A DNA stretch of 64,000 bases, from assembly GCF_003096275.1 (NCBI RefSeq), contig NZ_QENQ01000001.1:3205565-3269564 (forward strand). Reading direction: 5' to 3'. The notes under the pieces were generated by a model. It saw nothing but the letters and a program-made list of their open reading frames with translations. It had not been told where the DNA came from and ran no database searches. This document shows, in pieces, positions 52,641-64,000 of the stretch (position 1 is its first letter; each line of letters opens with the position of its first letter). Source of the stretch: Sphingomonas pokkalii (GTDB lineage: Bacteria; Pseudomonadota; Alphaproteobacteria; Sphingomonadales; Sphingomonadaceae). The translations under genes and the position numbers were made by a program.

Positions 52641-53903
52641 ATGGCATTACGTAAGGTTTTGCGAATTCTGGCCGCGAGCGCAGCGCTCGGCTGTGCCATT
52701 GGTGCGGTCCCTGCGCAGGCACAACTCAAGATCAACCTTATCGACAATGGCGGCGTTACGGGAAGCCAGGCGGAACTCGGCTTCAAGATCGCTGCGGCCT
52801 ATTGGGAAAGCGTGATCTCGACCAATGTCACGGTGAACCTGGGCGTGGGATACAGCGCGCTCGGCACCGGCATCATCGGTTCGACCGGCAGCACCCGCTA
52901 CAGCGTGGCGACCGAAGATGTGATCGGCGCGTTGCGCGACGTGGGAAGTTCTGCGCTGGATGCGGCGGCGGTGCTGCCGGGCCTTTCGCAAACCACGTTC
53001 AACGATAGCGTCTTCGGCGCGGTGCGCGGCATTTCCATGGTGCGCAACGCGGCGCGCACCGGCAATACGGGGATCAATCTCAACGCCTCGCAATATGATA
53101 CGTCGATCGGGACGAACAATGTCCGCCTGTCCGTGACCGAGGCCAATCTGAAGGCCCTGGGCTATACCGGCTTCGGCGCGGGCAATGATGCGAACATCAC
53201 CTTCAGCTCCGCGTTCGCGTTCGATTTCAACCCGATGAACGGCATCTCCGCCGACAGGATGGATTTTATCGGCGTCGCGATCCATGAAATCGGGCACGCG
53301 CTGGGCTTCACCAGCGGTGTCGACGTGTACGACCAATATTCCGGCGTCGGCCCGAACGCGACCATCGGCAACGCGCTCAACTGGAACAACCAGACGGCGG
53401 GCTCGGTCCTGGATCTGTTCCGCTACAGCAGCGATCCGCGCAACGTTGCGCCCGGCACGGGGCCGGTGCTCGACTGGTCGGTAGGCACGGCCGCCTATTT
53501 CTCGCTGGATGGCGGCCTGACCCAGTTCAACGGTCGTTCGCTGATGGCCACTGGTGCCTATAATGGCGATGGCCGGCAGGCGTCGCATTTCAAGGATACG
53601 CCCAGCAACCAGGATGGCTGCAACGGGTATAGCCAGATCGGCGTGATGGATCCGACCTTCTGTTACGGCGAAATGGGCGTCATCACCTCGACCGATCTCG
53701 CCGCGTTCGATGCGATCGGGTGGAACCTCAACCTCGATGTGCTGAGCAACAGCAACTACACCATCAATTCCACTCAGATCTATCGGGCGATGACGGCGGT
53801 GCCGGAACCGATGAGCTGGCTGACGATGCTGTTCGGCTTCGGGATCGCCGGTGCGGTGATCCGGCGTCGTGGCGGGGTGACGATGGCGTTGCGCGCCGCC
53901 TGA
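52641..53903 (+). CDS. Secreted zinc metalloprotease with PEP-CTERM sorting tail
   Basis: The 420-residue protein has a signal peptide cut after AQAQ (about residue 28). The zincin motif AIHEIGHALGF provides two His ligands and the catalytic Glu; the downstream sequence TSGVDVYDQYSG and the SLMATGAYNGDGRQASHFKD turn match the NF038122-type PEP-CTERM metalloprotease group. The C-terminal PEP-CTERM tail is VPEPMSWLTMLFGFGIAGAV followed by RRR. An exosortase would cut and sort it to the surface; no exosortase is in this window. GGGGGAA precedes the ATG. A terminator follows. Confidence 0.88.
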   Translation: MALRKVLRILAASAALGCAIGAVPAQAQLKINLIDNGGVTGSQAELGFKIAAAYWESVISTNVTVNLGVGYSALGTGIIGSTGSTRYSVATEDVIGALRDVGSSALDAAAVLPGLSQTTFNDSVFGAVRGISMVRNAARTGNTGINLNASQYDTSIGTNNVRLSVTEANLKALGYTGFGAGNDANITFSSAFAFDFNPMNGISADRMDFIGVAIHEIGHALGFTSGVDVYDQYSGVGPNATIGNALNWNNQTAGSVLDLFRYSSDPRNVAPGTGPVLDWSVGTAAYFSLDGGLTQFNGRSLMATGAYNGDGRQASHFKDTPSNQDGCNGYSQIGVMDPTFCYGEMGVITSTDLAAFDAIGWNLNLDVLSNSNYTINSTQIYRAMTAVPEPMSWLTMLFGFGIAGAVIRRRGGVTMALRAA

Positions 53904-53925
53904 TCCGCTTTCTGGCTAACGGGGG

Positions 53926-53960
53926 AAGGGCCGGCCGGGGGCAATCGCGCCGGCCCTTTT
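53926..53960 (+). terminator. Terminator of the metalloprotease gene
   Basis: GGGCCGGC (53928-53935) pairs with GCCGGCCC (53949-53956), followed by TTTT and preceded by AA. It is 25 bases after the stop. Confidence 0.85.
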
Positions 53961-54017
53961 CCGTTTCGGGGCCGCGTGCCCGGCGCGCTTGACACCCCGG
54001 CTGCAACTCGCGAACCC

Positions 54018-54045
54018 GGAGGCATCCGCTGCAACAGGTGCCTTC
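54018..54045 (+). promoter_or_regulatory. Hairpin over the ribosome site region of modA
   Basis: GGAGGCA (54018-54024) can pair with TGCCTTC (54039-54045) around a 14-base loop, hiding the GGAGG just before the modA start. It could serve translational control. It does not match a molybdenum-cofactor riboswitch well enough to call one. Confidence 0.3.
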
Positions 54046-54049
54046 GCCC

Positions 54050-54832
54050 ATGTCTCGCCAGATCCCCGCCCTGAGCCGCCGTGCGCTGATCGGGGTGCTT
54101 GCCGCGGTGCCGCTCGCGCTGCCGGCCTGCACGGCCGCGCCGCCGCCGCTGGTACTGGCAGCCGCCAGCCTGCAGGAGGCGATGCGCGCCGCGGCCGATG
54201 CCTGGGCGCGGATGGGGCATCTTCGCCCGACCCTGTCGTTCGCCGCCTCTTCCGCTCTGGCGCGGCAGATCGTGGCCGGCGCGCCGGCGGATCTCTTCGT
54301 GTCTGCCGACATGCCGTGGATGGACGCAGTGGAGAAGGCCGGCCGGATCGTGCCGGGCAGCCGCGCCGTGCTGCTGGGCAATCGGCTGGTGCTCGTGGCT
54401 GCGGCGGGGAACCCGCGCACCGTGCCGCTCGATCAGGCCGGGCCGCTGCTCGCGGCGATCGGTGGCGGGCGGCTGGCAATGGCCGATCCGGATGCCGTGC
54501 CGGCCGGCATCTATGGCAAGGCCGCGCTGCAGAAGATCGGCGCGTGGGACCGGATCGCGCCGCAGCTGGTGCGCGCCGAAAATGTTCGGGCCGCACTGGC
54601 CCTGGTGGAGCGCGGCGCGGTGCCCTTCGGCATCGTTTATGCAACCGACGCGCGGGCATCCACAGCGGTGCGGGTGGCCGGCATGTTCCCGGCCGGCAGC
54701 CATCCGCCGATCCTCTATCCGGTCGCTCGTCTGTCCCAGGGGCGGAGCGCCGATGCCGAGGCCTTTCGCCGCTTCCTGCTGAGCCCGGCGGGCAAGGCGA
54801 TCTTCGCATCCTTTGGCTTCACCCCGCGATGA
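54050..54832 (+). CDS. modA: Molybdate ABC transporter substrate-binding protein ModA
   Basis: The 260-residue periplasmic binding protein has a signal peptide with a lipobox-like LPAC (about residue 25). ModA features are LVLAAASLQEAMRAAADAWA, FAASSALARQIVAGAPADLF, VSADMPWMDAVEKAG, ADPDAVPAGIYGKAAL and GIVYATDAR. It captures molybdate or tungstate for ModBC. ATG 54050 was chosen; GTG 54038 would add four residues. The modABC genes are tightly packed. Confidence 0.93.
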   Translation: MSRQIPALSRRALIGVLAAVPLALPACTAAPPPLVLAAASLQEAMRAAADAWARMGHLRPTLSFAASSALARQIVAGAPADLFVSADMPWMDAVEKAGRIVPGSRAVLLGNRLVLVAAAGNPRTVPLDQAGPLLAAIGGGRLAMADPDAVPAGIYGKAALQKIGAWDRIAPQLVRAENVRAALALVERGAVPFGIVYATDARASTAVRVAGMFPAGSHPPILYPVARLSQGRSADAEAFRRFLLSPAGKAIFASFGFTPR

Positions 54833-54842
54833 GGGGGCGGCG

Positions 54843-55532
54843 ATGCTGACGACGGGCGAATGGAGCATCGTCCTCCTCTCGCTGAAGGTGGGGGGCGTGG
54901 CGGTGCTCGCGATGTTGCCGATCGCGTTCGCGCTGGCCTGGCTGCTCGCGCGCGTGCGCTTTCCCGGAAAGGTGCTGCTGGATGCGGTGGTGCATCTGCC
55001 GCTGGTCGTCCCGCCGGTGGTGACGGGGTGGCTGCTGCTGCTCGCCTTCGCCCCGGCCGGGCCGATCGGACATGTTCTGGGGCGGTGGTTCGGCACGACC
55101 GTGCTGTTCCATTGGAGCGGGGCGGCGATCGCCGCTGCGGTGATGGCGCTGCCCCTGATGGTTCGCGCGATCCGGCTGTCGCTGGAGGGCGTGGACCGGC
55201 GGCTGGAGCAGGCGGCGCGCAGCCTGGGCGCTTCGCCGATGCGGGCCTTTGCCACGATCACGGTGCCGTTGGCACTGCCGGGGGTGATCGCCGGCCTGAT
55301 GCTGGGGTTCGCCCGCGCGTTGGGCGAGTTCGGCGCGACAATCACCTTCGTGTCCAATGTGCCGGGCGAGACGCAGACGTTGCCGCTCGCCATCTATGCC
55401 GCGTTGCAGGTGCCGGGTGCGGAGGGGCAGGTGCTGCGCCTCGCCGGCATTTCGGTGGCGATCGCGTTCGTCGCGCTGCTGGCATCCGAGGGGATGGCGC
55501 GACGGGCGGGGCGGGGCACCCATGTCCTTTGA
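54843..55532 (+). CDS. modB: Molybdate ABC transporter permease ModB
   Basis: The 229-residue inner-membrane protein has five to six helices and the EAA loop EQAARSLGASPMRAFATITV that docks on ModC. PLVVPPVVTGWLLLLAFAP and GFARALGEFGATITFVSN are ModB signatures. AGGGGGCGG is upstream. It overlaps modC by 11 bases. Confidence 0.95.
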   Translation: MLTTGEWSIVLLSLKVGGVAVLAMLPIAFALAWLLARVRFPGKVLLDAVVHLPLVVPPVVTGWLLLLAFAPAGPIGHVLGRWFGTTVLFHWSGAAIAAAVMALPLMVRAIRLSLEGVDRRLEQAARSLGASPMRAFATITVPLALPGVIAGLMLGFARALGEFGATITFVSNVPGETQTLPLAIYAALQVPGAEGQVLRLAGISVAIAFVALLASEGMARRAGRGTHVL

Positions 55533-56133
55533 CGTGGATATCCGCCGGCAGCTGGGCGAGGTGGAGATTGCCTGCCGGATCGCCCCTGGCGCGGGCGTGA
55601 CCGTGCTGTTCGGGCCATCCGGTGCCGGCAAGACGAGCGTGCTCAACATGGTCGCCGGGCTGCTTCGGCCGGACGCGGGGCATATCGGCGTCGATGGATG
55701 CACGCTGTTTGATTCCCGCGCGGGGATCGATCTGCGCCCGGAGACGCGGCGCGCCGGATATGTGTTCCAGGAACCACGCCTGTTCCCGCACCTCAGCGTC
55801 CGCGCCAACCTTCTCTATGGCCGCCGCAAGGGAGCGGTGATGGACGTGGACGGCGTGATCCAGCTGCTCGGCATCGCCGCCCTGCTGGATCGTTGGCCGC
55901 GCACCCTTTCCGGCGGCGAGGCGAAGCGTGTCGCCATCGGCCGGGCGCTTCTGGCGGATCCCCGCTTTCTCCTGCTCGATGAGCCGCTTGCCTCGCTCGA
56001 TCGGAAGCGGGGGGAGGAGATTCTAGTGCTGCTGGAGCGGCTTCGCGATCAGCTGCGCCTGCCGATCCTGCTGGTGACGCACGATCGCGGCGAGGCGGAA
56101 CGGCTGGGGGATCGCATCGTCGCCTTCGGCTGA
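55522..56133 (+). CDS. modC: Molybdate ABC transporter ATPase ModC, short form
   Basis: The 203-residue ATPase has Walker A GPSGAGKT, the Q loop in GYVFQEPRLFPHLSVRANL, the signature LSGGEAKRVAIGRAL (Glu in place of the usual Gln), Walker B FLLLDEPLASLD and the switch His in LVTHDRGEA. It ends there and lacks the C-terminal molybdate-binding TOBE domain of E. coli ModC (about 350 residues), so feedback by bound molybdate is probably absent. Confidence 0.93.
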   Translation: MSFDVDIRRQLGEVEIACRIAPGAGVTVLFGPSGAGKTSVLNMVAGLLRPDAGHIGVDGCTLFDSRAGIDLRPETRRAGYVFQEPRLFPHLSVRANLLYGRRKGAVMDVDGVIQLLGIAALLDRWPRTLSGGEAKRVAIGRALLADPRFLLLDEPLASLDRKRGEEILVLLERLRDQLRLPILLVTHDRGEAERLGDRIVAFG

Positions 56134-56155
56134 TGGGCCGGCGGCCGGCTCCCGG

Positions 56156-57976
56156 TCAGGCCCACATGGCATCTTGCTCCAGGACGGCCGCGCTGCGGGC
56201 GCGGCTGCGGGGAGTGGGGGATGGGTACCGTTCCGCCCCATGCTCGGTGCGGAACTTCTCGGCGCGATCGGCGAGCTCGGCGACCTCCGCCATCAGGTTG
56301 CGGGCAGCAGCCGATGTCTCTTCCACCATCGCCGCATTCTGCTGGGTCGACAGGTCCATGGTGCGAATGGAATCGGTCAGGCGCGAGAGCGCTTCCGACT
56401 GCATCCGATTGTCGTCGGCGACCTTGGCGAGCAGATGGTGGACCGACTGGGCATTTTCCGAGATTTCGGTGAAGGCGCCGTCGACATCCTCGACCGCCGA
56501 GACCGCCGTACCGATTTCGACCTGGGTGACGGTCAACTGATCGCGGGCGCGACCGGCCTCCTCCTCGGCCCGCATCGCCAATGCCGAGACGAGATCGGCA
56601 ACGACGGCAAAGCCGCGACCGGCTTCCCCGGCCCGGCCGGCCTCGACGGCCGCGTTCATCGCGAGCACGCGCGTCTGGAAGGCGATCTTGTCGAGGCCTT
56701 CGATGACCGCGTCGATACCCTTGGCGCTATCCGAGACGCGGCTCATCGCGGTGACGGCATTGCTCACCCGGCTGCGACCGGCGGTGACGGCATCCATCGT
56801 CTGGTTGGCGCGGGTGACCGTTCCGGCGGTCGCGTCCAGCGACGTCTTGAGCCGGCTGTCGATCTCGCCCACGGCATGGGCGGTGCTTTCCAGGCTGGCT
56901 GCATTGCATTCGGTGCGCTTCGCCAGATCCTCCGAGGCGGCGGCGATCTCGCTCGATCCCTGGCGCAGCGCGGCTGCGCCGCTGCGAACCGAGCCGATCA
57001 GCCCGCGCAGGCTGTCGATCGCCGCATTGAAGTCGCGCTTCAGCCGGTCGAACGGCCCGATCAATTCAGCATCGATGCTGGTGGTGACGTCGCCTTCGGC
57101 AAGCCGTTGCAGGCCGCTGCCGATCGTCTGCACGATGAGGTCGGTGTTGGCGTTCTTCGCCTCTTCGGCGCGGACGACATGTTCGTTGAACTTGTCGATC
57201 GCGCGGGCCAGTTCGCCAAGTTCGTCCTGACGCTCGGTTTCGGGCAGGGCGGCGGGGGCGCCGGGTTCCATGCCCTTCACTATATCCGCCAGGCAGGCCA
57301 GGGGCGCGACGAGCTTGCGGCGGACTATGCGGGCAAGGAACATTGCGCCGCCCACCGCCATGGCGAGCGTGGCGACGAGCAGGCCGATGGCGATGAGGCC
57401 AAGCCACGCGCCGTTTCGCGCGGTGCGTTGGGAATAGGTCTCGATCGCGTCCGAGGCCTTGCTCATCGATTGCTCAAGGGCTGAAAACTGCGTCATGAAA
57501 TCGGGCAGGCTGCGCTTGGCCGCGTCGGGGTTGGGCCCGGCGGTCGCCACGATCTGCTTGGCGGCATTGGCATAGGCGGTCAGCGGCGCAGCGATCCCCG
57601 TCACCGTCGCCTCCACCGCCGCATTCCCCCGAAAGCCGGAATTCTCCGCGATCATCGATCGCAGCAGATCGAGATGTTCGCCGAGATCCTTCTCGGCGTC
57701 CTCGCGACGGAGCCCCATCGACGGATCGGCTGCGGCGAGCGCGGCAAGCACATCGCTGCGGACCGCATCGTGCATCATATCCGCTTCCATATGGTTGCGG
57801 AGCAGGGCGGCGGCCTCTGCCTGGCGATCCAGTGCACCGGACAATTGCCATGCGGCGACGATGCCGGTGCCGCCGCTGAGGAAGAAAAGTGCGATGACCG
57901 CGCCTGTTAGCTTACGACTTGACTGAGAAATCGACGACAAGGTGATGCTCCTGGTACGCGGTTTCCCCCCAACCAA
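56156..57976 (-). CDS. Methyl-accepting chemotaxis protein
   Basis: The 606-residue chemoreceptor has TM1 at about residues 24-46, a helical periplasmic domain of about 145 residues, TM2 at about 190-215, HAMP (RRKLVAPLACLADIVKGMEP) and the signalling coiled coil. Its tip is nearly identical to that of the receptor at 2327-4204. The C-terminus (VLEQDAMWA) lacks a clear CheR pentapeptide. The start is TTG at 57976, decided by GGAGG nine bases upstream; TATAAT further upstream (about 58000) may be its -10 box. It is 22 bases after modC, on the opposite strand. Confidence 0.92.
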   Translation of the reverse strand: MVGGKPRTRSITLSSISQSSRKLTGAVIALFFLSGGTGIVAAWQLSGALDRQAEAAALLRNHMEADMMHDAVRSDVLAALAAADPSMGLRREDAEKDLGEHLDLLRSMIAENSGFRGNAAVEATVTGIAAPLTAYANAAKQIVATAGPNPDAAKRSLPDFMTQFSALEQSMSKASDAIETYSQRTARNGAWLGLIAIGLLVATLAMAVGGAMFLARIVRRKLVAPLACLADIVKGMEPGAPAALPETERQDELGELARAIDKFNEHVVRAEEAKNANTDLIVQTIGSGLQRLAEGDVTTSIDAELIGPFDRLKRDFNAAIDSLRGLIGSVRSGAAALRQGSSEIAAASEDLAKRTECNAASLESTAHAVGEIDSRLKTSLDATAGTVTRANQTMDAVTAGRSRVSNAVTAMSRVSDSAKGIDAVIEGLDKIAFQTRVLAMNAAVEAGRAGEAGRGFAVVADLVSALAMRAEEEAGRARDQLTVTQVEIGTAVSAVEDVDGAFTEISENAQSVHHLLAKVADDNRMQSEALSRLTDSIRTMDLSTQQNAAMVEETSAAARNLMAEVAELADRAEKFRTEHGAERYPSPTPRSRARSAAVLEQDAMWA

Positions 57977-58069
57977 AAATCCAATCCTCCAGCAAAATTA
58001 TAGCAAAGAATCCCTTAGGCGGGCGTGGACGCCTAAATATGAATGCAAGGGGTGATGGGATGCTTTGTG

Positions 58070-59221
58070 ATGAAGCGAGTTCTGCTTGCCCTGACGTCGG
58101 CTCTATTGGGTGCGACCTCCGCCCATGCGCAGTCGGCGGTGGAATTGCACGCCTCCGAAACGATTGACCTGCTTTCTGCCGTGCGCGGCAGCGTGGACAA
58201 CCGCGCCTATTTGTTCGACGATCTTCGGGTTACGGCGGACCTGGACCTGGAAAGGCTGCTCGGCTGGCGGGGGGCGAGCGCGCATGTGCAAGTGATGAAC
58301 AATCTCGGCGGGTCGCCCAACAACAGCATCGGCACCTTGCAGGGGGTGGACAATATCGAAGTGACCAGCCACCGCTTCCGCCTGTACGAGGCATGGGTGG
58401 AGCACCCGCTCGGCGCGCGGACCAGCGTGCGCGCGGGCCTGTACGATCTGAACAGCGAGTTCTACGTGAACGGGGCGGCGGGCTTGCTGATCGGGCCGGC
58501 CTTCGGCGTCGGCTCCGAACTTTCGGCAACCGGCGTAAACGGGCCGTCCATCTTCCCCTCGACGTCGCTGACGGTGCGGGTGGAACATCGCGTGGGCAAG
58601 GCCGGCTATGTCCGTGCCGCCCTGCTCAATGCCACGGCGGGTTGCCCAGGCGAGCCGGCAGGCGTGGCTTTTCACTTGCGCAATGGCGTGATCGGCATCG
58701 GGGAAGTGGGCTTGGAGCCGGACGGGGCGAAGCTGGCATTCGGTTACTGGCGCTACAGCAAGCGGCAGGAGGATTTCACCGAGACGGATGCGGAAGGTAA
58801 TCCGCTGCTCCGGCGGAGCCATGGCGCCTATGTGGTGGCCGAACTGCGGCTGACCGGTGGCGAGGACCGGCGGACGCTGACGCTGTTCGGGCGGGCAGGC
58901 ATCTCGGAGGGCAAGACCACACCCTATCAGGGAGGCTGGCAGGCCGGCGTCCTGATCGAGCGACTGCTGCCGGGGCGGCCGGATTCGGCCCTGTCCATCG
59001 GCGTCAACCAGGCGGTGACGACCCGCGGCTATCGCTCCGTCCTCGCAGGCGAGGGGTTGCCGGCAGCGCGGGCGGAGAGTGCGCTGGAAGTCACCTATTC
59101 GGATCGGATCGCCCGCTGGCTGACGGTGCAGCCGGACCTGCAGCTGGTCTTCGACCGCGGCGGGGTGCGTAAGGCGCCGACGACCATGGTGGCCGCGCTG
59201 CGAACCCGCATCGCCTTCTGA
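58070..59221 (+). CDS. OprB-family carbohydrate porin
   Basis: The 383-residue protein has a signal peptide cut after AHAQ (about residue 21) and a barrel of the OprB family: LDLERLLGWRGASAHVQVMN, NLGGSPNNSIGTLQGVDNIE, RLYEAWVEHPLGARTSVRAG, LYDLNSEFYVNGAAGLLI and a terminal Phe in ALRTRIAF. It lets sugars diffuse across the outer membrane. ATG 58070 was preferred because it places basic residues just before the hydrophobic core; ATG 58055 or 58043 are possible. Confidence 0.85.
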   Translation: MKRVLLALTSALLGATSAHAQSAVELHASETIDLLSAVRGSVDNRAYLFDDLRVTADLDLERLLGWRGASAHVQVMNNLGGSPNNSIGTLQGVDNIEVTSHRFRLYEAWVEHPLGARTSVRAGLYDLNSEFYVNGAAGLLIGPAFGVGSELSATGVNGPSIFPSTSLTVRVEHRVGKAGYVRAALLNATAGCPGEPAGVAFHLRNGVIGIGEVGLEPDGAKLAFGYWRYSKRQEDFTETDAEGNPLLRRSHGAYVVAELRLTGGEDRRTLTLFGRAGISEGKTTPYQGGWQAGVLIERLLPGRPDSALSIGVNQAVTTRGYRSVLAGEGLPAARAESALEVTYSDRIARWLTVQPDLQLVFDRGGVRKAPTTMVAALRTRIAF

Positions 59222-59275
59222 TCGCCGCAACCACCCGGAAGGGCGCCGCAGCCACCGACGGTTCCCATGGAAAGA

Positions 59276-59311
59276 AAAAGCCGCCGCCCGGCATGCCGAG
59301 CGGCGGCTTTT
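59276..59311. terminator. Bidirectional terminator between oprB-like and rpoC genes
   Basis: AAAAGCCGCCGC (59276-59287) pairs perfectly with GCGGCGGCTTTT (59300-59311). The U-run exists in both directions, so it ends the porin gene and the rpoBC operon. Confidence 0.92.
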
Positions 59312-59356
59312 CTGTTGCTAGGTCCGGTCAGGCGGAGAGCCCCCAAACGGGGCGGA

Positions 59357-63640
<4,284 letters not shown>

Positions 63641-63655
63641 TTCTTCACTCCATCG

Positions 63656-63743
63656 CCCTTCCGCGTACGGAAGGGGCTAGGGGAGGGGATGTCTCTCATC
63701 GGAAGGCGGCTGGCCGCCCCTCCATCCCGGGGGAAGGAGGGGC
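63656..63743. repeat. Two hairpins in the rpoB-rpoC spacer
   Basis: CCCTTCCG pairs with CGGAAGGG (63656-63663 with 63668-63675) and GCCCCTCC pairs with GGAGGGGC (63716-63723 with 63736-63743). Both are GC-rich palindromes of the kind seen between other genes here. They could affect mRNA processing or the rpoB/rpoC ratio. Confidence 0.6.
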
Positions 63744-63752
63744 GCCGGTCCC

Positions 63753-64000
<248 letters not shown>

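Noticed and set aside
53960..54050. Molybdenum-cofactor riboswitch upstream of modA
   Set aside because: Only one short hairpin is visible; the multi-stem core of that riboswitch is not.

Overview
The window is a chromosomal segment of a GC-rich alphaproteobacterium, most likely Sphingomonas or a close relative in the Sphingomonadaceae. The indications are a flaF gene (an alphaproteobacterial flagellar regulator), a type II secretion cluster that includes gspN, FixL/FixJ-type signalling, a PEP-CTERM metalloprotease with the sphingomonad-style tail, TonB receptors, and short GC-rich palindromic repeats between genes. No plasmid, phage or CRISPR signature was seen. The assignment rests on gene content only.

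Layout. 1-9.6 kb: a HAD-type hydrolase running off the left edge, flaF, a chemotaxis receptor, an alginate-export-type porin, a receiver-like protein and a FixJ/PAS-kinase pair. 9.85-14.05 kb: two coupled amidohydrolases (the second without the metal-binding HxH), a small lipoprotein and a TipA-like MerR regulator. 14.1-30.5 kb: a type II secretion locus. It holds a Tat-exported PhoX-like phosphatase, a PilN/PilO/PilP-like trio, gspG-H-I-C-D on the minus strand, gspL-M-E-F and gspJ-K on the plus strand, gspN on the minus strand, and a periplasmic-binding-fold gene inside the gspJK operon. A hairpin-bounded DUF559 unit and a REP pair are inserted in it. 30.6-33 kb: YbaK, a BTLCP peptidase, a MITE-like element and small unknowns. 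33-42.6 kb: an exopolysaccharide locus with a short OPX exporter, a large outer-membrane barrel, a Wzz/BY-kinase fusion, an O-antigen ligase-like polymerase, a GT4 and a sugar-1-phosphate transferase.

42.8-50.1 kb: a SleB-type hydrolase, tRNA-Pro(CGG), a TonB receptor, a CsgG-like protein and lepA. 50.1-52.1 kb: a proton-pumping rhodopsin with its retinal-forming Blh dioxygenase and a small membrane protein. 52.4-56.1 kb: a TonB-receptor remnant, a PEP-CTERM metalloprotease and modABC. 56.1-64 kb: a second chemotaxis receptor, an OprB-type porin, rpoC and the 3' end of rpoB.

Functionally the window is rich in envelope biology: protein export (T2SS), polysaccharide export, outer-membrane uptake, chemotaxis and light-driven energy. 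The points most worth following are the architecture of the T2SS locus and its likely phosphatase cargo, the DUF559 hairpin unit, the TipA-like gene with a built-in second start, and the rhodopsin operon with a candidate upstream operator. Start codons are often GTG or TTG here; each choice is justified where a ribosome binding site decides it.
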